From: Dunaliella salina
Lineage: Eukaryota > Chlorophyta > Chlorophyceae > Chlamydomonadales > Dunaliellaceae
Assembly (NCBI GenBank): GCA_002284615.2
Contig: MU069957.1
Span: 53,762 to 71,280 of the forward strand
Direction of reading: 5' to 3'
DNA: 17,519 nt
In this document: piece after piece, positions 16,427-17,519 of the stretch
Layout of the letters: each line of letters begins with the position of its first letter
Position numbering within the stretch: position 1 is the stretch's first letter
Position numbers and translations under genes: made by a program
The notes under the pieces: generated by a model
The model's input: the letters and a program-made list of their open reading frames with translations, nothing else
Database searches by the model: none
What the model was told of the DNA's origin: nothing

Positions 16427-17156
16427 CGGTATTTTGCTGTGGGAGAGTAGGCGGGCGGGTGCCCCCGCGGGTGAGCTCCTCTGTTTGTTCCTGCTGTGCA
16501 TACAGAATAATACCTTGCGTGTATCCAGGGTATGCCTGTGCTCTCGCTCTGTGTGCCTGTGCTCTCGCTCTGTGTGTGCCTGCGCTGCGATCTGAAGTTT
16601 TGCTGTGCCAGTGTGTCACCATTGCTCCCTCTTGATATTGTTGGGAGACTCGTTTTGGGCGGCAAAGGGCTAGTTGGCTTGCAGAAAAATGCATGGCAGG
16701 GGAGCAGCGCCAAAAGATGTGCAATACATAAAGAAGGAGGGAAGGTTGGCCGACCTTCTCCAAAAAGAATTGGCGGGCATGGATGCTGGAATTTGTATGC
16801 TTGGCCAGTCAAGGGCGCCCTTGCAGGTACGCGAAGCAGCAGCAGTTTACACCAGAGGTAATGCAGGTCTGTAAAGCTAGTCCGCGAATCCATGGTTTCC
16901 GTGGTGCCCATGATGCAGGTCCACAAAGCAGCAGCAGATAGAGGAGGAGGTGGCAATGCAGGTTTGGCAAGTTTCCGTGTATCCATGGTGTCTGTGATGC
17001 CCACAATGCAGGTCCATGAAGCAGCAGCAGATAGTGGAGGAGGTGGTGATGCGGGGGCTGCGCCCCCGCTTCCCTCCTGGCACGCCCCGAGGCTATGCAG
17101 AGCTTGCACAGGCGTGCTGGTCTGGCGCAGCCACTTCGCGGCCCAGCTTTGAAGAG
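1430..17156 (+). CDS. TKL-type protein kinase gene, nine exons (partial, open at both ends)
   Basis: This entry is the whole gene model; each exon is described separately. A protein kinase transfers phosphate from ATP to Ser/Thr/Tyr of target proteins. The joined exons read in order: Gly-rich loop LGEGGFAKV, beta-3 VGVK, alpha-C AHEIAILR, ISHPNIVQAF (beta-4 side), hinge VIDYCDVGNM, alpha-E, HCDIKPGNVLL, DFGLSR, GTASYVAPE, DVYAFGILLWEMYTGARPYG and the C-lobe CW...RPSFEE. The style (SHPNIV, GTASYVAPE, DVYAFGILLWE, RPSFEE) is that of TKL/Raf-like kinases. Junction phases are 0, 0, 2, 0, 0, 2, 2 and 2, and each split codon restores a sensible residue (Arg, Arg, Arg, Gly). About 1.03 kb is coding. 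Start codon, promoter, the last kinase residues and polyadenylation site are not in the window. Substrate and pathway cannot be read from the sequence. Confidence 0.9.
1493..1547. repeat. (GT)27 microsatellite starting at the exon 1 donor
   Basis: An uninterrupted GT run of 55 bases begins at the first intronic base after the GAG that closes exon 1. The splice donor is therefore itself the first GT of the microsatellite. Confidence 0.95.
1585..1725. repeat. ~35-bp degenerate minisatellite
   Basis: About four units resemble ttgccacagttgtgaag followed by a variable tail (near 1590, 1620, 1650 and 1675-1710). No coding meaning was seen. Confidence 0.55.
1780..2220. repeat. Long degenerate repeat, three copies
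   Basis: Three copies of a block begin near gcatgctggcagctgcca (about 1791, 1990 and 2131). They continue through a gggtcat / catgct stretch to a tail like gcacatcaagtccatggtgg. The tail is also the start of the array that follows, so the two repeat families share an origin. Confidence 0.7.
2205..2852. repeat. Satellite-like array, left part
   Basis: The unit is roughly 80-90 bp: catcaagtccatagtgaagc, then taccacacacatcaaagcc, then the sub-repeat tgcacatcaaagcctgcg repeated once to three times. About seven units are visible, with a different sequence patch at 2335-2450. Repeated codons produce short open frames rich in HTHQSLH and KACTSKPAH, which are not genes. The array resumes at 3761 beyond the inserted element. 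Confidence 0.85.
2853..2860. repeat. 8-bp target site duplication, left
   Basis: cataaagc lies here and again at 3753-3760, exactly flanking the inserted element. Eight bases is the length typical of hAT-family insertions. Confidence 0.8.
2861..3752. mobile_element. hAT-like DNA transposon, non-autonomous, 892 bp
   Basis: The element interrupts the satellite array and is flanked by identical cataaagc. The ends are inverted: the left starts tagccatgggta, and the right read in reverse starts tagggttgggta. Behind these ends both sides carry related inverted subterminal sequence rich in ctcgccgag and ggctcgcc (about 2890-2937 and 3665-3740). An 8-bp duplication with TAGGG-type ends is typical of hAT elements. 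No transposase with a recognisable catalytic region is present, so it would need enzyme from elsewhere. Confidence 0.75.
3142..3291 (-). CDS. Open fragment inside the hAT-like element, unknown product
   Basis: On the minus strand a 49-codon frame between stops ends with SIYVRCKEAQASKQF, TEDDLEASMQ and VLEDENEK before a TAG stop at 3144-3142. The acidic ending has a coding look. It could be a C-terminal remnant of a transposase or of a captured host gene. I do not recognise the family, there is no start codon at its head, and it may be chance. Confidence 0.25.
   Translation of the reverse strand, partial: ATRSKGTAWLWSVHGRSIYVRCKEAQASKQFTEDDLEASMQVLEDENEK
3753..3760. repeat. 8-bp target site duplication, right
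   Basis: cataaagc is identical to 2853-2860 and is followed directly by the resumed satellite (acatcaagtccatggtggag). Confidence 0.8.
3761..3876. repeat. Satellite-like array, right part
   Basis: This is a continuation of the array at 2205-2852 after the inserted element. It contains acatcaagtccatggtggag, a short partial unit, and the tgcacatcaaagcctgcg sub-repeat. Confidence 0.8.
3877..4330. other. Intron stretch without a recognised gene
   Basis: This is mostly unique sequence, with short runs of gactgttag / taactgtt type repeats around 4100-4160. It then becomes pyrimidine-rich, with repeated cctgtgctcc and catttccctgcc phrases, approaching the exon 2 acceptor. Open frames here (for example one from 4144) run across exon 2 in mixed frames and are not genes. 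Confidence 0.6.
4333..4549. repeat. Upstream copies of the exon 2 acceptor boundary
   Basis: A clear copy starts at 4454 after gttttcgtttcag: aaccatggcttgggggcgctcc matches the true exon start at 4550, and then it diverges into stops and frame loss. A weaker third copy is near 4338 (aatccatggcctgtacgcg). Spacing is 96 bp between the clear copy and the exon. The copy at 4454 keeps an intact CAG acceptor, so it is a decoy splice site. Confidence 0.7.
4550..4651 (+). CDS. Exon 2: kinase beta1-beta3, Gly-rich loop and ATP-binding lysine
   Basis: The 34 codons start after the acceptor cttcatttcag. They contain ITHVLGEGGFAKVFCGLWRG and then LIVGVK, ending at AAG|gtgggg. The Gly-rich loop follows GxGxFxxV, with Ala in place of the third Gly. 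The final codon is the beta-3 lysine of the VAVK-type motif that contacts ATP phosphates. Both ends are phase 0; exon 3 supplies VVCDD directly after the lysine. A diverged copy of the acceptor and first ~30 exonic bases lies 96 bp upstream. A copy of the exon end, donor and following intron lies ~240 bp downstream. Confidence 0.87.
4638..5060. repeat. Duplication of the exon 2 end, donor and intron start
   Basis: The segment gtgggcgtaaaggtgggg (exon 2 end plus donor) and the ~160 bp after it recur from 4880 as gtgggcatgaaggtgggg. They share cttggaggtttgcctgcttg, ggcttcaaatggcttaatgg, and agcatctgcatgg with the following bases. The second copy has a donor-like AAG|gtgggg but lacks the kinase reading upstream. 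Confidence 0.8.
5060..6115. repeat. ~200-bp degenerate repeats continuing from the exon 2 duplication
   Basis: Units contain gatgcatcaagcttcacaag, then caattcaggcaagtg, then cagcagcgcagcctatttgc. They start near 4830, 5069, 5257, 5460 and 5994. The family is continuous with the duplicated block after exon 2. No coding sequence was found. Confidence 0.7.
5669..5979. repeat. Large intronic inverted repeat (about 150-bp arms)
   Basis: The left arm (5669 to about 5819) reads ccactctgggatttgtgaag at its outer end. The right arm, read in reverse from 5979, begins ccacactgggatttgtaaag. The arms match almost base for base through caggcacggtctcttgcaac and caacacctctatgcaggg up to agcctcct. The loop is about 9 bases around 5824. 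If transcribed with the kinase pre-mRNA, this folds into a long hairpin. Confidence 0.85.
6265..6560. repeat. GC-rich repeat of gaggggg-cactcc units
   Basis: Many short units cycle through cttgaggggg and cactcc. A longer phrase, cacagagctcgcgg or a near form of it, occurs about three times (about 6282, 6433 and 6550). Minus-strand open frames of Pro/Gly/Arg-rich type are repeat artefacts. Confidence 0.65.
6561..7100. other. Intron stretch without a recognised gene
   Basis: This is mostly unique sequence. It contains a C-rich run (6724-6750) and short caattg repeats near 6867-6895. Nothing codes convincingly. Confidence 0.55.
7172..7278 (+). pseudogene. Diverged copy of the candidate cassette exon
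   Basis: The plus-strand reading AASYEGMVMQFCTLKDD, then VGAFH, matches AACDEEVVMTNCMLKDG and APAFHK of the segment at 7347-7445, with an internal deletion of a few codons. The copy stays open but has no clear donor at its end. A shorter repeat of its leading bases (cctgtgtggagatg) occurs at about 7101 and again at about 7160. This looks like an old tandem duplication of the exon-like block. Confidence 0.4.
7347..7445 (+). CDS. Candidate cassette exon, 33 codons, between exons 2 and 3
   Basis: The segment follows an acceptor-like ccgaacaccag and ends AAG|gtacgcg. It is open for 33 codons and phase 0 at both ends, so it could be included or skipped between exons 2 and 3 without shifting frame. 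Key stretches are CDEEVVMTNCMLKDG, IWKLFDIL and APAFHK. If included it would insert 33 residues directly after the beta-3 lysine, which is structurally awkward; an alternative is that FHK|VVCDD replaces the VGVK strand in some transcript. A diverged copy lies ~175 bp upstream. It may also be a decayed exon or chance. RNA evidence decides. Confidence 0.4.
7537..7604 (+). CDS. Exon 3: kinase alpha-C helix
   Basis: The 68 bases begin after the acceptor aactgtgtag with GTG GTG TGC and end CTG AG|gtgggc (phase 2). The product is VVCDDGENEKNVIKN followed by AHEIAIL. The Glu of AHEIAIL (7588-7590) is the expected alpha-C glutamate that pairs with the beta-3 lysine of exon 2. The AG left at the end joins G from exon 4 to form Arg, giving AILRAISHPNIV, a classic alpha-C to beta-4 transition. 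The acceptor is TAG|GT rather than the CAG used by the other exons. Confidence 0.87.
7605..7800. repeat. Degenerate repeat downstream of the exon 3 donor
   Basis: Two diverged copies of a short block beginning tcaaggcactggccgtgg (about 7619) and tcaaggtactggctgcgatg (about 7724) each continue into a tail like gcatgtgtgaa. The first lies just inside the intron after exon 3. No coding sense was seen. This is another small duplication placed next to a donor. Confidence 0.45.
8033..8195 (+). CDS. Exon 4: kinase beta4 and beta4-beta5 region
   Basis: The exon follows the acceptor gtcacacccgcag. Its first base completes Arg with exon 3, then 54 codons run from AISHPNIVQAFTCMTDV to KMCHIE. The end is GAG|gtgtgtacg, phase 0, and it joins VIDYCDVG of exon 5 to complete the beta5-hinge. 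HPNIV is a standard kinase N-lobe motif. The part from about DLLRVCMVQ to LKSMDTK is longer than the usual beta4-beta5 turn, so an insert is likely here. Other AG dinucleotides upstream (for example 7963 and 8012) could be alternative acceptors, but only this one restores the phase with exon 3. Confidence 0.88.
8196..8287. repeat. (GT)n microsatellite starting at the exon 4 donor
   Basis: A GT run of about 90 bases with two interruptions (tac near 8201 and ta near 8270) begins at the first intronic base after GAG of exon 4. The donor is gtgtgt instead of a standard gtgagt. This is the same arrangement as after exon 1. Confidence 0.95.
8440..9320. repeat. Minisatellite family with a 33-bp core
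   Basis: Nine head-to-tail 33-bp units lie at 8721-9017: aaggccttcatggctataag followed by gaccatgtagcat or a variant. Units alternate between types (atcatggagcac and accatgtagcat), suggesting higher-order copying of two or three units together. Looser relatives extend on both sides from about 8440 to 9320. The unit length is a multiple of three, so both strands show long repetitive open frames; these are not genes. Confidence 0.9.
9321..9529. other. Intron stretch without a recognised gene
   Basis: This is unique-looking sequence with nothing that codes convincingly. Confidence 0.5.
9530..9591. repeat. Short inverted repeat (28-bp arms)
   Basis: gcaggatgtgatctaagcg and onward on the left pairs with the reverse of ttcaaccagcgcttcaatca and onward on the right. 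There are about five mismatches over 28 bases and a short loop of about six (gctcat). No run of T follows, and a terminator role is not expected in a nuclear intron. Confidence 0.6.
9710..9850. repeat. Short repeat of cacttcacccaagcat type
   Basis: Units of about 14-16 bp, such as aagcatcacttcacac and aagcatgacttcaccc, repeat about eight times with a C-rich patch in the middle. No coding role was seen. Confidence 0.75.
9980..10440. repeat. ~100-bp degenerate repeat upstream of exon 5
   Basis: The phrase gctctctgaaacatctctgg occurs near 10005, 10205 and, shortened, near 10077. It is accompanied by ctgctgaatgcgagcacttg, by ggaagcatgag (three to four times) and by cacgacatgagtggtc (10148 and 10396). 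The units are rearranged relative to one another. Confidence 0.7.
10688..10747 (+). CDS. Exon 5: kinase beta5 end, hinge and alpha-D start
   Basis: The 20 codons start after the acceptor tttgtgcacacag. VIDYCDVGNMGTAL resembles the hinge of TKL kinases (E/D-Y-C-D-x-G-x-L). The end is TTCCAG|gtgcgc. Both sides are phase 0. The exon joins CHIE of exon 4 and the alpha-D insert of exon 6. Immediately after the donor a ~20-bp tandem repeat begins that includes the first intronic bases. Confidence 0.86.
10748..10845. repeat. ~20-bp tandem repeat directly after the exon 5 donor
   Basis: Four units of gcaacattggtgaatggat type start at about 10751, the fourth base of the intron (gtgcgcaacatt), and end near 10832. 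The donor-proximal intron bases are part of the first unit. Confidence 0.75.
10846..11344. other. Intron stretch without a recognised gene
   Basis: This is mostly unique sequence between the exon 5 donor repeat and the exon 6 array. There are a few short direct repeats (gaagctctttgaagc near 10895). Nothing codes convincingly. Confidence 0.5.
11345..12421. repeat. ~1.1 kb tandem array built from the exon 6 acceptor boundary
   Basis: About 13 units of 75-100 bp follow the plan tgtgtgcttgttgctc, then gctcttgcaag, then ttcccagggacgacacaag, then atgttgctacac. The true junction is cttgttgctttgctcttgcag|gtgcccagggctgacaagatgttgg. About 40 bases, spanning the acceptor and the first 25 exonic bases, are therefore shared with each unit. 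Units near 11403-11720 are a clean ~80-bp series. The order of variant units at about 11360-11940 recurs in shorter form at about 12000-12270, so there is higher-order duplication. The 343-codon open frame across it is a by-product. Confidence 0.88.
12422..12528 (+). CDS. Exon 6: alpha-D to alpha-E linker of the kinase
   Basis: The 35 codons plus two bases begin after the acceptor tttgctcttgcag and end CAC AG|gtgagt, an excellent donor. Readable parts are VPRADKMLATVAAAARNG, WLTEP and SGNVYMH. The trailing AG joins G of exon 7 to give Arg before LLLTLVEIASAMAYLH. This stretch lies between alpha-D and alpha-E, where TKL kinases vary in length, so it has no diagnostic motif. The choice of this exact start, among many similar upstream acceptors, rests on phase and on the clean reading into exon 7. 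Confidence 0.75.
12529..13085. other. Intron stretch without a recognised gene
   Basis: This is unique-looking sequence after the exon 6 donor, with a purine-rich patch at 12780-12815. No coding sequence or structural RNA was recognised. Confidence 0.5.
13092..13262 (+). pseudogene. Two decayed copies of the exon 7 start
   Basis: At 13092, ctgctgcccatgctggcgga then gatcgccactgccatggc matches the exon 7 start, reading LLPMLAEIATAMA. At 13211, ctgctgcccatccagtgga then ggttgctcctgccatggctt is a second, more decayed copy with frame loss. Neither reaches the catalytic loop. Confidence 0.65.
13319..13402. repeat. (CA)n microsatellite with a CG-rich lead
   Basis: A CG/CA alternating lead (gcgcgcgcgcacgcac, from about 13300) passes into about 80 bases of CA. 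It stops about 14 bases before a ttctccttttcag acceptor-like site. Confidence 0.95.
13403..13440 (+). pseudogene. Short decayed acceptor copy of exon 7
   Basis: ttctccttttcag is followed by ccagtggaggtcgcttccgt, resembling ctagtggagatcgcgtcagc of exon 7. The first ~12 exonic bases are missing. The bases after it (ttttgtactggcctg near 13472) match the sequence before the next copies, which defines the repeat unit. Confidence 0.5.
13505..13590 (+). pseudogene. Decayed exon 7 copy reading into HCDT
   Basis: After tctgggacccag the copy reads LLLTLMEIASAMAYLHRMG, then IVHCDT. It is then frameshifted (cccagcaagacc in place of accaagccaggc), so the catalytic loop is lost. The acceptor is intact. 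Confidence 0.8.
13624..13738 (+). pseudogene. Near-intact exon 7 copy ending in a stop
   Basis: After the acceptor taccttcag the copy reads (R)LLLTLVEIASAMAYLHR, then GIVHCDTKPGNVLLRSSHP, then TAG at 13736-13738. It keeps the catalytic Asp, Lys and Asn but has Thr for Ile in HCDIK, and it lacks the DFG half. If spliced to exon 6 in the usual phase it would end the protein in the middle of the kinase domain. It is either a relic or a poison exon. Confidence 0.8.
13784..13942 (+). CDS. Exon 7: kinase alpha-E, catalytic loop and DFG motif
   Basis: The exon begins after the acceptor tctggcacccag. The reading is (R)LLLTLVEIASAMAYLHH, then GIVHCDIKPGNVLLRSS, then KLSDFGLS. The catalytic Asp is at 13854-13856 and the Lys and Asn of DIKPGN follow. 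DFG (13926-13934) binds magnesium. HCD in place of HRD marks a non-RD-type catalytic loop, meaning activation may not depend on activation-loop phosphorylation in the usual way (inference). The end is TCG AG|gtgggc; AG plus G of exon 8 gives Arg. Diverged copies of the exon lie upstream at 13092-13738. Confidence 0.95.
13943..15973. other. Long intron 7, mostly unique, no gene recognised
   Basis: No strong tandem array is seen. There are T-rich and cagcag patches at 14865-14935 and some AT-rich sequence after 15770. Several open frames of 80-130 codons occur on both strands, but none shows a domain, good codon pattern or splice-supported phase with the kinase. A separate inserted gene or old transposon cannot be excluded. 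Confidence 0.5.
15974..16138 (+). CDS. Exon 8: kinase activation segment, APE motif and alpha-F
   Basis: The exon follows the acceptor tgtgcccctgcag. Its reading is VEDDEQASFPFNSCG, then GTASYVAPEAL (APE at 16035-16043), then SSVDVYAFGILLWEMYTGARPY. The invariant alpha-F Asp (DVYAFG) is present. The end is TAT GG|gtgagc, and the split codon becomes Gly with exon 9 (RPYG). The activation loop between DFG and APE is of normal length. Two partial copies of the 3' half of this exon with its donor follow in the intron. Confidence 0.95.
16203..16290 (+). pseudogene. First partial copy of the exon 8 end with donor
   Basis: Reading VFGIMVWAMYTGARLF, followed by ag|gtgagct and tactgggccaac, this matches the end of exon 8 (AFGILLWEMYTGARPY), its donor gtgagc and the next intron bases (tactgggccagtg). 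It lacks the activation segment. Confidence 0.8.
16345..16480 (+). pseudogene. Second partial copy of the exon 8 end, invaded by (GT)n
   Basis: gccggcagcgtggacgtg corresponds to accagcagcgtggatgtg of exon 8, and ttcggtattttgctgtgggag corresponds to tttggcatcttgctgtgggag. Between them, where exon 8 has gtgtatgcg, lies a (GT)n tract. The copy ends at gcgg|gtgagc, the same donor. Confidence 0.8.
16364..16424. repeat. (GT)n microsatellite inside an exon 8 copy
   Basis: About 60 bases of pure GT lie between SVDV-like and FGILLWE-like sequence of the exon copy. Confidence 0.95.
16530..16585. repeat. Short ~22-bp tandem repeat
   Basis: tgcctgtgctctcgctctgtg occurs twice in a row and a third, partial unit follows (tgtgtgcctgcgctgcg). 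Confidence 0.8.
16816..17011. repeat. Two upstream copies of the exon 9 acceptor boundary
   Basis: Copies begin after gcccttgcag (16827) and gatgcag (16919). Each is followed by a ggt..c.aagcagcagcag-like stretch that matches the true exon start gtccatgaagcagcagcag at 17012. Spacing is 92 and 93 bp. The linker atccatggt.tc.gt.. is repeated too (about 16888 and 16980). Acceptors are kept in both copies. Confidence 0.85.
17012..17156 (+). CDS. Exon 9: kinase C-lobe (alpha-G to alpha-I)
   Basis: The exon follows the acceptor cccacaatgcag. Its reading is SMKQQQIVEEVVMRG, then LRPRFPPGTPRGYAEL, then AQACW and TSRPSFEE. The pattern V..G.RP..P, CW and RPSFEE is the C-lobe signature of TKL and tyrosine-like kinases; the Arg of RPSF normally pairs with the APE glutamate. 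The exon ends GAG|gtgaga, phase 0. The last kinase residues after SFEE must lie in an exon beyond the window. Two diverged copies of its acceptor and first ~35 bases lie 93 and 185 bp upstream. Confidence 0.93.
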
Positions 17157-17488
17157 GTGAGAGACAAATCTTTGCATGTGGTATCACCACCACCGCGCGA
17201 AGGACGACGTCAGTCATGGAACCACCGGAAGAATTATGTTTGTCTGATGTGCGCAACAAAGAGGAAGAGTCAGCCTACCTGGCAGGAGAAACACACATCG
17301 ATGCAACTCAGGAGGTGTGGTTGCGTACATTGATTCATGATTCTCCTTGCGTTATCTCTGCATTTAAGGTGCCACTTGAAGCTCAGAGGAACTGAAAAGC
17401 TGAAGGGTACATGTGCAGAGGCACACAGAGGCAAGGGTGCTTTTTTCATGGTTGCTTTGAACGCACACTGAATTTGCGCGCACGCACG

Positions 17489-17519
<31 letters not shown>
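17157..17519. other. Intron after exon 9, ending in a (CA)n tract
   Basis: No further exon could be supported before the window ends. A CG/CA lead (gcgcgcacgcacgcacgcac) from about 17475 passes into (CA)n running off the end at 17519. Confidence 0.55.

Noticed and set aside
16267..17259. 330-codon minus-strand open frame
   Set aside because: It is antisense to exon 9 and the exon copies and contains a long His-Thr run from the (CA)n strand; no domain is visible.

Overview
The window is nuclear DNA of a eukaryote, most likely a repeat-rich green alga of the Chlamydomonadales type. The reasons are short exons in very long introns, GT-AG splice junctions, long (GT)n/(CA)n microsatellites, and kinase wording such as AHEIAILRAISHPNIVQ and HCDIKPGN. 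The exact genus (for example a Haematococcus-like alga) is a guess. No bacterial operon, rRNA, tRNA or CRISPR array was found.

One gene explains all the convincing coding sequence: a plus-strand, tyrosine-kinase-like (TKL, Raf/MAP3K-like) protein kinase. Nine exons (1430-1492, 4550-4651, 7537-7604, 8033-8195, 10688-10747, 12422-12528, 13784-13942, 15974-16138, 17012-17156) join in a consistent phase and give about 344 residues. From exon 2 on they form an almost complete kinase domain: Gly-rich loop, beta-3 Lys, alpha-C Glu, hinge, HCDIKPGN catalytic loop, DFG, APE, alpha-F DVYAFG and a C-lobe RPSFEE. Coding sequence is about 1.03 kb of the 15.7 kb spanned. The start codon, promoter and 3' end lie outside the window. 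A tenth, phase-0 candidate exon sits at 7347-7445.

Layout: 1-1036, minisatellites and a direct duplication; 1037-1547, exon 1 between a tandem array and a (GT)n tract; 1585-3880, satellite-like repeats split by a ~0.9 kb hAT-like element (2861-3752, 8-bp target duplication); 4333-6120, exon 2 with copies on both sides, then ~200-bp repeats and a 311-bp inverted repeat; 6265-7604, GC-rich repeats, candidate exon and exon 3; 7605-10440, exon 4, a (GT)n tract and several minisatellites; 10688-12528, exon 5, a ~1.1 kb array and exon 6; 12529-13942, degenerate copies of the catalytic-loop exon and then the intact exon 7; 13943-15973, a mostly unique intron; 15974-17519, exons 8 and 9 with partial copies.

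The most interesting signal is that the intronic repeats are not random. At exons 1, 2, 6, 7, 8 and 9 the neighbouring tandem repeats are diverged copies of that exon's own splice boundary: acceptor plus first exonic bases, or last exonic bases plus donor. At exons 1 and 4 a (GT)n tract begins exactly at the donor. The introns therefore seem to have grown by repeated local tandem duplication centred on splice junctions, leaving decoy splice sites and pseudo-exons, one of which (13624-13738) reads through the catalytic loop to an in-frame stop.
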